A stretch of 64,000 bases of DNA, from the NCBI GenBank assembly GCA_029204225.1, contig MU832171.1:19597-83596 (forward strand), read 5' to 3'. The DNA is from Diphasiastrum complanatum. Taxonomy: Eukaryota; Streptophyta; Lycopodiopsida; Lycopodiales; Lycopodiaceae. The first letter of the stretch is position 1; the number at the start of each line of letters is the position of its first letter. Shown here one piece after another: positions 12,696-22,489 of this stretch. A program made the translations under genes and the position numbers. The notes beneath the pieces are model-generated. The model saw only the letters and a program-made list of their open reading frames with translations. It made no database searches and was not told the DNA's origin.

Positions 12696-13646
12696 TTATT
12701 TGCTAGTCATATTATCGCCATATTCTAGTTTGTTGGCCTTCAAGCTTGGCACTCCCTCTAGCAGATGGCTTACAGGACTTTCACTGCATTCCAGATTCCC
12801 AAACCTTCCGTCTGACAGCTCCATGCACTTGAAATATGTGTCGAGACTTGGCCCCCAGATTTCGATCTCAGAAAGGCCTCTGACTTTATGGAATTTCTGA
12901 CCTCTTTGCCATCTTCCGAAAACAAAGAATTTCCTGAGCGATCTCACATTATATGTCGGATGCATATGATATTCTGAGCGAGCACAAACCTGGAGGTGTG
13001 ACGAGACTTTGTACTTTGTAAATAGATAGGATGGTTTTAATAATCCGACCTTGAAAGACTTAGACAGAAATGATTTGAATGCTGAAGGCAATCTGAGGCT
13101 TAATGCTGAACTATGGCCTGCTGGACGGGACAGAGTCTTAGTATTCAATTCTTGCAAAGTAGAGTTCGTAGCCTGCTTGGAAGACAAAGGCGTTTGTTTC
13201 GTAGAATTCATAGTATTAGCGACAGTCTCTAAATCTTTGCCGCATGAGTTTACAGCCAAACGAGGAGGCAGCTTGAGCGAGTGTTTACCATCAACTCTCG
13301 GTGGATGATAGGGTTTTGGCTTGCCAGGAATCTCCTCCCATTGGAAAGGCACGGCAGCAGAGGCTTTAAAGGGAGGTAGAGGACCATCTGCAGACTCCAG
13401 CTGCCACATCCGTGCCAGAAACTTTGGCCCTGGCGACACCACGAGATCCAAAACACTCTCTGATCGTCCACAGGCTTCGCTGCAGCAGAAGGCCAGCTCT
13501 CTCGCCAAATTGTCATTCTCATTAAGCGCAAGTAAACCATTCGAGGCCTCTTTTCCTGGATCACCTTCATCAAACAGCGGATAAGATATCTTCAACTGTG
13601 CAAACTTTTGAGCAAGAACCCATAATCTATTATCACGCGTTGCCAT
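12696..13646 (-). CDS. DUF688-like plant protein
   Basis: An intact, intronless 316-codon frame. Residues 99-112 contain VPFQWEEIPGKPKP, the hallmark short motif (PF.WE..PG.PK) of the plant DUF688 group, whose biochemical role is unknown. The N-terminus (residues 8-28, LWVLAQKFAQLKI) is helical. The middle is Ser/Thr-rich and low in complexity. Residues 240-250 hold a basic stretch around RSLRKFFVFGRWQRGQK, a possible nuclear-localising or nucleic-acid-binding patch. There is no signal peptide or membrane segment. The start was chosen at the first Met, directly after a stop-containing leader. Codon use looks like a host gene rather than a transposon. A 3 x 50 bp repeat with G-box cores lies about 0.8-1 kb upstream. 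Single-exon structure and lack of lesions argue for a functional gene, but no catalytic function can be assigned. Confidence 0.72.
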   Translation of the reverse strand: MATRDNRLWVLAQKFAQLKISYPLFDEGDPGKEASNGLLALNENDNLARELAFCCSEACGRSESVLDLVVSPGPKFLARMWQLESADGPLPPFKASAAVPFQWEEIPGKPKPYHPPRVDGKHSLKLPPRLAVNSCGKDLETVANTMNSTKQTPLSSKQATNSTLQELNTKTLSRPAGHSSALSLRLPSAFKSFLSKSFKVGLLKPSYLFTKYKVSSHLQVCARSEYHMHPTYNVRSLRKFFVFGRWQRGQKFHKVRGLSEIEIWGPSLDTYFKCMELSDGRFGNLECSESPVSHLLEGVPSLKANKLEYGDNMTSK

Positions 13647-13746
13647 TCATTCATATTGAGTTGCTCCACCGATGATTTCTGATAAGACTGGCCATGTCTG
13701 ATATGAATCCTCAACTTATCCTCGTTAGTTTGCTCCTCTGAAGATC

Positions 13747-13753
13747 ATTTATA
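13747..13753 (-). promoter_or_regulatory. possible TATA box of the DUF688-like gene
   Basis: TATAAAT on the minus strand lies about 100 bases upstream of the start codon. The real transcription start could equally be farther upstream, since a GC-richer leader-like stretch extends to ~14400. Confidence 0.25.
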
Positions 13754-13779
13754 TGACCAATACACTTCCAGTCTCTGCA

Positions 13780-14432
13780 GTAGTTGGTTTTTTACTATCC
13801 ACCCCTACTTTGCATGCCAGAATCGGCAATATCAAAGTCGATAATGCTCTCTGGCAAAAGCAGAATTCTAAGGAGATGCAATACACAAAGTAGAAGAGAT
13901 GTTGACAGAAAATGACGGAAGATACGAACCATATATTTGACATAGACAAGCCTCCAAATGAGAAGGAATGGAAAGACGACAGTGATGAAGAAATGCGTCT
14001 CAACCACCGTGAGAAAGACCCGACCACGGCAAGCAGGAGAGACGTCACCCTCACTCGCTTCGAACAATGCAGAAATCAGCCATTCAACCTAACCATAATC
14101 GTGCAAAGATAAGAAAAGAAATTAGCTGATGCAGAGAGCTGAACATATCAGATCGGAACCGATTGAACACCAACAACAAGGTAAAAAAAAACCTCCCAGG
14201 AATTAACTATGATGCTACCGCTATTCTCAGATCGCTTGGAGATTTTGGCAGCATTGGATCGGATGCAATGCCAGACAAAGCAAAGCAGCTGAAGGAGCAG
14301 AGGAGCAGCGAGCTATGGCGCTGCAAGAGCGTCTTTCGTTCAAAATTCAAAAAACTGGTAAAACATGATCGAGCGCGGCAATTTCTGTGGAGCATTAAAT
14401 TTTTGCAAACATTGAGATTCCCAAGGAATTGA
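13780..14432 (-). other. probable leader/upstream region of the DUF688-like gene
   Basis: This stretch is less AT-rich than its surroundings and carries overlapping short open frames on both strands, the longest about 100 codons, with no recognisable domain. On the minus strand the longest open frames are Leu/Phe/Ser-rich, as pyrimidine-rich 5' leaders often read. I interpret it as a transcribed leader, possibly with an intron, rather than as separate genes. Confidence 0.3.
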
Positions 14433-14467
14433 CACGACTGGGCTTAATGGCACCATGTTTTAAGTCT

Positions 14468-14617
14468 CACTTGGATACTTGACACGTGGCATATTTGCCA
14501 CATCAATTGATTCTAACCACTTGGATACTTGATACGAGGCATATTTGCCACATCAACTGATTCTAACCACTTGGATACTTGACACGTGGCATATTTGCCA
14601 CGTCGATCTATTCTAAT
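14468..14617 (+). repeat. 3 x 50 bp tandem repeat with G-box cores
   Basis: Three head-to-tail 50-base units each begin CACTTGGATACTTGA. Units 1 and 3 contain GACACGTGGC, a G-box/ABRE-type core; unit 2 is mutated to GATACGAGGC. Each unit also holds TGGCATATTTGCCA (GGGCATATTTGCCA-like in unit 2), an imperfect inverted repeat. The array lies about 0.8-1 kb upstream of the DUF688-like start codon. Period and copy number are read directly; a regulatory role is inference. Confidence 0.85.
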
Positions 14618-14739
14618 GATTAACTCGGGTTTACTTATGATCTAAAGGTGTTTGCACAAGACATTTTACCTCACAATGATTTCTAAAAACTACAAGGAAC
14701 TTTTGACGTGCAAACACGGCATCCATTCTTGATGTCATC

Positions 14740-15160
14740 GATTTTTTAGGGCACACCATCAGTTCTCACAAATCCACTTCACATACTCAATCACCCATTC
14801 TCCATGCATTTCCACCATTCTTATGTGCTGAACTTACCAATTCGTGAAGAAGAACCCGGCCCGTTCTTGACTTCAAGAACGGGCCGGGCTATCATTATTC
14901 ATCAACTCGTCCTCACGTGTTCAACAAGTAATACAATGTCTCAAAAACATATCTTTGGTTGGTGACACATTATAGCATTTTCATGGCAATTGGTAGACTC
15001 GTTCAGCAAGTAAGAATGTTTCTTGGTTTTCAAGGGGAGGCTCGAACTTGAGACCAAAGAAACTTTGGATGTCAAGATAACCCACTGAGCCAACACCCTG
15101 CATAGAATAGCAAGTAAGAATGGGTGAAATGCATGGAGAATGGGTGGTGACATTGTGAGA
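14740..15160. repeat. imperfect foldback element (MITE-like)
   Basis: Bases 14791-14820 are nearly the reverse complement of 15118-15147 (CACCCATTCTCCATGCATTT versus its complement), and weaker complementarity continues outward on both sides. The interval would fold into a long imperfect stem. No clean target-site duplication was found, so the exact ends are uncertain. Confidence 0.5.
14855..14888. repeat. perfect 16-bp-arm palindrome
   Basis: CCCGGCCCGTTCTTGA, a 2-base spacer, then its exact reverse complement. It is GC-rich in an AT-rich context. A degenerate single arm (CTAGAACGGGCC) recurs near 15288. Confidence 0.9.
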
Positions 15161-16148
<988 letters not shown>

Positions 16149-16297
16149 TAAGAACATCATGGAGTGATCATTAAGATCCATAGTAGGCTTTATTTCATTG
16201 TTCACCTCCCTTGAGAAGATCTAGAGCCAAGGACGCCTAGATAAGCACAAACAAGCTAAACCAAGAAAAAGACCAAAAAGAGAAGAAGCATCAAGAC

Positions 16298-16805
16298 TGT
16301 GAATTTCACACGTGTGGAGTGCCCACTACATGTGATTTAGATCTCCTAAGGTGTGTGGATGCACAATGATCAAGATTAGATTGAGATTCAAGATCTATCT
16401 AGCTCTCAATGGCAAAGACACACTACTACATGCATTAACTCACTTCCAAAGTACATACACACGTGTGGGAAGTGTTCCAAAATAAAACTAAGTAAAATTA
16501 AACTCCTCTCCTTAGGTAGAGAGAGAATCCTACTTATAGCTCTCGGGTAGAGAGAGAATGCTAGAAAACCACTTAGACTCAAAATCCACACAATCTCCAA
16601 ATCAATTAGCATAGAATGAGAAGTACAATGATACTAGTAGATCCACGAGCTAATCCTAACTCAAACATGATTGGACCTCATATTTACAACCTCTTAGTCC
16701 TATTGGACCATTGATGCATCCATCTCTTAATTCTATTGGTCCATTCACAAGCCTATCTCAAATTCTATTGGACCGTTGATGCTTCCACCTCTAAATTTTA
16801 TTGGC
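16298..16805 (-). repeat. partial LTR related to 9101-9922
   Basis: It begins (plus strand) TGTGAATTTCACACGTGTGG and shares with the 9.1-kb LTR the segment GATCTCCTAAGGTGTGTG and repeated ATTGGACC blocks. At ~16806 it breaks into the gypsy LTR remnant, so only one end is present. Confidence 0.6.
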
Positions 16806-17479
16806 CCTTAACTCTACTCCTCTACACTAACATTCTTCATGGTTTTGGGTGAAGGAAAGGGGTAGAAAAGAAGAGGAAGAGAGAAGAGAAGAGAGAAAGA
16901 GAGAGAGATGAGATGGAGGTTAGCTCAAATGCTCAATGTCATTGCTTATGGAGAAATCTTAACTAATCACAAACAAAAAGCATGGAAGAAATGGAAATAA
17001 CAAGCAATCCCAACAATAGCATAAGCAAGAGTGATTAGCAAATGAGGATGCTTGAGCTCTCAAAATGATAGAGTCTCCTCCTCTCTATTAAGCATGAAAA
17101 TAGTGTACAAATGGTGCTTTTTTATAAAATGGGGAAGGCCCTTGCCTCTCAATTCTATTGGCTAATAATCACATTGATCCTATCCATTCATCTTGAACCC
17201 AACTTGATCCAAGGGTCCATGAAAAGTACATTAAACTTCACAAGATTCATGTGAGTCCCAATTTGGGCCCAACTCTAAAAAGTGATCTCTAAGTTTAAAA
17301 ATGACTTTGGGCCTCTAGTTTTATTTTAATTCCAAGGCCCAAGCCAATTTTATTTTATTTACACTTAAGCTTGCGTGCTCATTGGGCCATGGGCTTACGC
17401 GCACAAGATGCCATGCCCTCACAACACATTTTATTGGACGATTTTATTTATTTACACTTTGTTGAGAATACCCCCAACA
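16806..17479 (-). repeat. truncated gypsy LTR, minus orientation
   Basis: Reading down from 17479 the sequence starts TGTTGGGGGTATTC and follows the LTR at 62441-63249 for about 670 bases: the GCATGGCATC block, GGCCCAATGAGCACGC and the GA-rich stretch all match. It ends at ~16806, where the 62-kb copy continues for another ~130 bases. No primer-binding site or purine tract adjoins it. Confidence 0.75.
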
Positions 17480-17525
17480 GGACCCACGGCCTGAAGTAGT
17501 GTCGGTCCCTCGGCACTCTGCCGAT

Positions 17526-17828
17526 TTAGTAAAGAGTTTTTTTCGTTCGCCTTTGCTGGATCAGGTAGGTCGTGACGTCCTCCATAAAGCTGAGGCGGTC
17601 CAGTTTCTTCAAGTCCTTGGGCGTGTGAAGGGACTTGTGGACTCCTCTCAGCCAATCTTGGTCGACCCATGCTTGGAATCTACGTGTCCATGGATCGCCC
17701 AGAAGTGCAGCTTGGTAATACACACGAGCGATTGGCAGATGATCTTCGACTTTATCTAAAGGTAGCACCTTATTAATGTCAAAGAATATGGGGGGGGGGA
17801 AATTGTCCCATTTAGTTTCGATCCCCAT
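17526..17828 (-). pseudogene. unidentified transposon-like ORF
   Basis: An open 100-residue frame (DHLPIARVYYQAALLG then WTRRFQAWVDQDWL) lies between a gypsy LTR remnant and a gypsy RNase H scrap. Its composition and setting suggest a retrotransposon Gag-type or polyprotein fragment, but I recognise no motif. It breaks into another frame to the left (17452-17670). Confidence 0.3.
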
Positions 17829-17840
17829 TAGATGTTCTAA

Positions 17841-17985
17841 GTCCCGGACGAAGTGGCTGCCGTGCGAACTATTAAATCAGGGCAATACTGGACGTATTGC
17901 AAGATGGTTATTGTTATTGACTGAATTTGACTTTCGAATTGTAGTTCAAAAGGGAAAACAACATTATCTAGCCGATCACATATCG
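17841..17985 (+). pseudogene. gypsy RNase H C-terminal fragment
   Basis: The frame reads GRIARWLLLLTEFDFRIVVQ then KGKQHYLADHIS, the end of the Ty3/gypsy RNase H domain (RW...L..F.F.I....G..N..AD..S). The His-Tyr in place of Asn-Val before AD, and the stop right after, fit a decayed scrap. It is on the opposite strand to its neighbours and is not part of the 19.4-kb gypsy copy. Confidence 0.7.
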
Positions 17986-17989
17986 TGAA

Positions 17990-18706
17990 TCGAATCCACA
18001 CCAGTTAACACTGTAGTATGAATTGCCAAATGTTGCGTTATTCTATGTTGAAGCAGTACTTGAGTGGGCAGCAAATATTGTCCCCTACCTGCAAGAGCTT
18101 GATCAAATCCCCTGTTGCGATGACTCAAGTTCTCTTGACGTTGTTCTTCCTGCAAAAGAAATCCACCTAACTCTTCATAGGTTGGAAGATTTTCCCGTGT
18201 GGCTATACTTGTCACAAACATCTGATGTGACTCACTCAAACTATTCAATGTCAACTGCACGATCTCACAATCCTATACTCTCTCTCCAACTGCTGCTAAT
18301 TGGTCACGAATCTCTTTGATCTTCAGTAGGTGATCAGCAACAGTTTCACCGTCATCCATCCGCAATGTGTGCAGCTTCGTCTTTAGGAATAGCACTCGAG
18401 ATGTGTTTGTGGTCTCAAACAATGCCTTCAACGTATCCCATGCTTCTTTTGGTTCTTCTGAATCCGAAATGTAGGGAATAATTGCATCTCTAACTGATAA
18501 GTTGATGACATTCTGTGCTTTCCGTTTTCTCCTGTCAAATGCCCGTTGATCTTTTTCAATCAATGGCCTTGTCTCTTCACTGTCACGATCTCCCATAGCT
18601 CCTTTTCCATCAAAATGTTCTTCACTTTGAATTTCCAAACTGCATAGTTGCCAGCTCCTTCCAATTTGCTTGACTCATTGAGGACACTCTCGCTTAGAGT
18701 TGCCAT
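17990..18706 (-). pseudogene. copia gag, minus strand
   Basis: The start at ATG 18706 gives MATLSESVLNESSKLEGAGN then YAVWKFKVKNILMEKE, a typical copia Gag N-terminus. After a frameshift near 18600 it continues RKAQNVINLSVRDAI, EEPKEAWDTLKALFE, SRVLFLKTKLHTLRM and, in a third frame, LPTYEELGGFLLQEEQR. The EAWDTLK word and the L..L...L.T.RM helix are the UBN2-type Gag signature. At least two frameshifts are needed and no protease or pol follows. An 83-bp tandem repeat sits just upstream of its start, probably in its leader or LTR. Confidence 0.8.
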
Positions 18707-18820
18707 TACTGGATAGACAAGTCCGGATCACAAAAATGGCTCAGTCTGAGCACACAACTTAGTCTCCAAATTTTATCACGCCACAAAACTGTATAATAAT
18801 TTTTTTTTGCGGTTATACAC

Positions 18821-19066
18821 CTAATATCAGAATGGAACGCGGAAGTACGATTGCTCAGGATCCTCTTTAACTTGTGCGCATGGATCCGATATTGGAGCAT
18901 GCGATATCGGACTGGAGCGCGGAGTACAACTGCTAAGAATTCTCTTTAGCTCGTGCGCTTGGATCCGATATCGGTATGAACATGCGATATCGGACTGGAG
19001 CGCAGATGTACGACTGCTCGGATTTCTCTTCAGCTAGCGCACTTGGATCCGATATTGGTACGAATA
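18821..19066. repeat. three ~82-bp tandem repeats
   Basis: Units start near 18821, 18902 and 18985. Each contains CGATATCGGACTGGAGCGC (diverged in unit 1), a GTACGA/GTACAACTGCT block, and ends near CTTGGATCCGATATTGG. The array is upstream (in transcription sense) of the minus-strand copia gag at 18706. Confidence 0.85.
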
Positions 19067-19417
19067 TAAAAAAGAGAGAATATAAGAACTTTCAGAGGGA
19101 ATATTCTAGATTTCCTACTTCGGCGCGGCGGCTACACCGCCTCCTCTTTGCTTAGATTTCGAAACGAGTGATCGTTCAAACAGACCGATATCAGTAATGT
19201 GAAAGGTATGAAGCCTCAAAGCTCTAAATGGCAGTACTAGACACTATTTGGTGTGATTTGCAGTAACCCAAACAAACAAATGAGAGATTTCTTGGCACAA
19301 CTCTCTGACAAATGATACTTTTCACAAAGACTAAAAAAAATATTGTAAAACTTTTTCCACTCAACAGATTTTCAATCTGTCTGATGCTGCCTTGGCCTTT
19401 CCGATGCCTCCGAGACT
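19067..19417. other. leader-like stretch before gypsy gag
   Basis: No coding signal. It includes a GC-rich CGGCGCGGCGGCTACACCG segment and probably contains the junction between the minus-strand copia leader and the gypsy element; no LTR end could be placed. Confidence 0.3.
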
Positions 19418-20160
19418 GTGTCTTTGTTTCCCACTAATAACTGTGAGCTCCAAAACCTACTGGTGATTTGTCAGCAGTTGAGTACGACGCTCAATTATAT
19501 GAATAATCGTAATCAGATGAGAGATCACCAAATGGAGGTTTTGTTGAATCAAGTCAAATTGATGTCTTCACCCAATCTCGGTTTTCAACCGGAGGTTTAT
19601 GCGAGCGAGAGGGAGAGAAAACCTGAGGTCGTCGAGGATTGGCTGGCCAAGTGGAGTAGTTACTTCAATTTGCACGGTGTTCCTGATGAGCTAAAAATTG
19701 AAAGTGTCATGCTCTTCTTACGCGGCAAAGCATCATCGTGGTGGCGAGATTTACCGGTGAAGCCAACTACTTGGGATGCGTTTGCGGAAGTTTTCAAGAA
19801 AGCTTTCATAGTTGTTGATGACGTGGACTACGACCTGAAGTTCATGAACTGCAGGATGGGTATAAAGAGTTTAGACTCTTATGTCCAGGAATTCATGGAC
19901 CTATGTAATAGGATTCCATCATTCGATGCGAAGTTGGCACTTTGGCAGTTTTGTCCTAGGTTTGCCAGCCGACTATCAGAACGAATGCAGGCGAAATGTG
20001 CTTCAAAGCCTCGAGGATGCGTTTCGGATTGCGAAAGCATATGATTCCACAGTGGTGGCATCCAAGAAACAGTTTGCGCAAATTTCAACCACTTTGAAAA
20101 CCAAGAAGGGTAAGAAGCGCGGTCAGACCAAGCAAAATATTTTGACGAATTAGATCAAGC
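19418..20160 (+). pseudogene. gypsy gag
   Basis: A Retrotrans_gag-type domain: VVEDWLAKWSSYFNLHGVPD, ESVMLFLRGKASSWWRDL, then TWDAFAEVFKKAF and KSLDSYVQEFMDLCNRIP. The A..WW..L and F...F words are characteristic of plant gypsy Gag. It reads openly to about 19930, then a frameshift moves it to the frame ending at 20153. It would form the virus-like particle of the element. Confidence 0.8.
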
Positions 20161-20189
20161 AGCATCGGAACCCAGGAAGCCGAAGAGAA

Positions 20190-20690
20190 AGAGATTCAAG
20201 AAATCTATGTTTCGTCTGTAAGAAGCCTAGATATATGATGAAATTTTGTCCAGAAAGGAAGAAAGTGTATGCTCACATGATTGAAATCCCAAGAGGCAAT
20301 GGTAAGACTTTGGAAATTCACCTGACTAATTGTGAGTGTGAATATTTTTTTAGTACTCCTTCTTTCTTGCCTAATGAACTTTTCTGTTTAATTGGCACAA
20401 TTAAAGATAAAAAAGTGAGTGTTTTATTGGACATTGGTTCAACTCATAAATTTATTGATTCTCATCTTGTGCAGAAACTCAACTTGAAAACTAAGCCAGC
20501 AATCATAGATATAAAGGTTATCAAGCTTCAGAGCAGAGTTGAAGACTTGAAACGCAAAAGTCCCGAAGCTCCCAATTTTGATGCAAGGACACACATAATT
20601 AGTTAGTTTTCATGTTTTAGACCTAGATCGTACTGATTTAATCTTAGGTTACGAGTGGTTATTTAGTAGACCACAAGATTGAGTTAATTC
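20190..20690 (+). pseudogene. gypsy zinc knuckle and aspartic protease
   Basis: A CCHC-type knuckle reads CFVCKKPRYMMKFC, with Tyr where the metal-binding His should be. Some 60 residues later, VSVLLDIGSTHKFIDSHLV is the protease active-site loop; the usual D-S/T-G is D-I-G here, so the catalytic Asp remains but the following residue is changed. The linker DRTDLILGYEWL follows in another frame. Confidence 0.75.
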
Positions 20691-20759
20691 CATGAAGTCA
20701 ACCTCTCTCTAGACAACCTTATAGATTCTCTCAGAAAGAGAATTTCAAATCAAATAGAA

Positions 20760-21196
20760 AACTATTTGAGGATGGGACATATACAACCTAGTAAATCACT
20801 ATGGGGCACTCACGTTCTTCTTAAAGCGAAGAAAGATGGAGGTTTCTGGATGTGTGTGGATTACAAGGTCTTAATAAAGTGACTATAAAGAATAAATATC
20901 CATTAACCAAGATGGATGACCTTATAGATCGCTTGGGTGGAGCACGATATTTTACCAAGATAGATCTCAGGACAAGGTACCATCAAATAAGAATTAAGTC
21001 GGAAGATGTCCAAAAGATAGGATTTTGTTCTAGATTTGGTCATTATGAATTTCTAGTGTTGCCATTTGGATTAACGAATTCTCCAACAACGTTTCAACAA
21101 ATGATGAACGATTTATTTCGTCCATATTTGGGGAAGTTTGTGGTTGTATTCTTATATGACATTCTCGTTTACAGTAAATCCTTGGTGGAACACTAA
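20760..21196 (+). pseudogene. gypsy reverse transcriptase, active site mutated
   Basis: The RT finger/palm can be followed across one frameshift near 20865: [52 protein letters not shown] (motif A Asp kept) and [18 protein letters not shown]. At motif C the expected Y-x-D-D is FLYDILVYS: the first of the two aspartates is Tyr. The Asp pair is required for catalysis in known RTs, so this copy should be inactive. Confidence 0.85.
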
Positions 21197-21214
21197 GATC
21201 ACTTAAAAATCGTC

Positions 21215-21754
21215 TTGATGAAACTCTGCTGGGAGATGCTCTACGCTAAAGAGTCCAAGTGTAAATTCTTTAAGCAAGAGTTGCTTTATCTCGGTCATAA
21301 GATCACAATAAATGGGATCAAGATTGACGAGGATAAAATCCAGATTGTGATTGAGTGGCCAATTCTGGGAACTATGAGGCAAGTAAAGTCATTTTTAGGT
21401 TTTACACTTTTTTTCAAGAGATTTATTGAGGATTATGCTAAATTAGCAACACTGCTCAATAATCTAACAAAAGAAATTGTTAATAAAAAGAAAAAGAGGA
21501 ATCAACCTAGTCCGCCTGTTGTTTGGAATGAGGTATTCAATCAATGTTTTGAGAAACTTAAAACAATGATTGTTTCAGCTCCCATGTTACAGATTGCAAA
21601 TCCAGATTTACCTTACGTCGTGAGTATGGACACAAGTGATGTTGCAGTTGGAGCGGTTCTATTGCAAATGGATAGGCCACTAGCATTTGAGAGCAAAAAA
21701 TTCATTGTTCTTAGTTGTGTTATACTGCATAGGAAAAGGAATCGTTTGTTGTAA
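21215..21754 (+). pseudogene. gypsy RT thumb and RNase H N-terminus
   Basis: ESKCKFFKQELLYLGHKIT and RQVKSFLGFTLFFKRFIEDY are the thumb/connection words of plant gypsy polymerase. They are followed by PPVVWNEVFNQCFEKLK and YVVSMDTSDVAVGAVLLQ, the start of RNase H with its first catalytic Asp. The frame closes soon after, and the rest of RNase H is deleted. Confidence 0.8.
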
Positions 21755-21757
21755 TCC

Positions 21758-22192
21758 ATGCACTTAAAGAGATATCCAAGAGATTTTAAAGTTGATGACT
21801 GGGTATATCTTAGGATTCCAAAAGATTTTAAGACGTTACGTACAGAGAAGCATTATAAGTTGTCTACTTGTTATTGTGGACCTTCAAGATTGTACGTAGA
21901 ATTGGTTCTTTGGCGTATGAACTTGATCTTCAAGGAAATTTGACTGCACACCCAGTGTTTCATGTAAGTCGTTTGAAACTAAGTTTACATGATGGTGATA
22001 GAGTTGGATCGGATGAAGATTTGTCGCTTAGTGTACCTTTGGAGCATGAGAAATGCTTAGAGCTAGAGATAAACAATTGAGAAATTGTTCTATCTCTGAG
22101 TGCTTAATTCGATGGAACGGTCATACTGAGGATGATGATTCGTGGGAGAGAGTTGATAGCATAAAGAAGAATTTTCCGAATTTTAGTTTTTA
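21758..22192 (+). pseudogene. gypsy integrase C-terminus with chromodomain-like end
   Basis: DFKVDDWVYLRIPKDFK and, after a frameshift, FKIVRRIGSLAYELDLQGN and HPVFHVSRLKLSLHDG are the conserved integrase C-terminal (GPY/F-type) segment. A further frame encodes CLIRWNGHTEDDDSWERV, matching the aromatic core of chromodomains found at the end of plant chromovirus integrases. Such domains are thought to guide insertion into heterochromatin. Confidence 0.75.
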
Positions 22193-22489
22193 AGGATAGA
22201 AACAGTTGGTCCATGCTAAGGACTCTATTCTAGGTGAATCTATGTATAGGGAACTTAGGGCCATGCATCGCTAAGTGCCCAGGATGCTTTTGGCTCTATA
22301 TATTGGGTCCAAACTCGCCCTACTCCTCATTATGGTCGTGGATTCATTGCCATGCTCTCACTCTACATTCATGCTTCTTGTTCCTTGGCTTGGGGGGCTG
22401 AGGCTTCTAGAGTTGATTGGATGCGTCTACTTAGTTTGTTGGTCTCTCCATAGTGTGTTATCATTGTTTTTGTGATTTGTAAGCAGGAT

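Larger units (their letters stand above)
19418..22192 (+). mobile_element. defective Ty3/gypsy retrotransposon with chromodomain-like tail
   Basis: Parts appear in gypsy order: gag, zinc knuckle, protease, reverse transcriptase, RNase H, then a C-terminal integrase/chromodomain segment. The integrase core (zinc finger and DDE domain) is missing: RNase H ends at ~21751 and only seven bases separate it from the integrase C-terminus. Several frameshifts and a mutated polymerase active site add to the damage. No LTRs were identified, so the true ends may lie outside these limits. Confidence 0.85.

Noticed and set aside
13051-13584. Plus-strand frames opposite the DUF688-like gene
   Set aside because: They are antisense to the 316-codon frame that carries the DUF688 motif and show no domain of their own.
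17499-17759. Plus-strand 86-codon frame near 17.5 kb
   Set aside because: Antisense to a transposon-like minus-strand frame and without recognisable motif.
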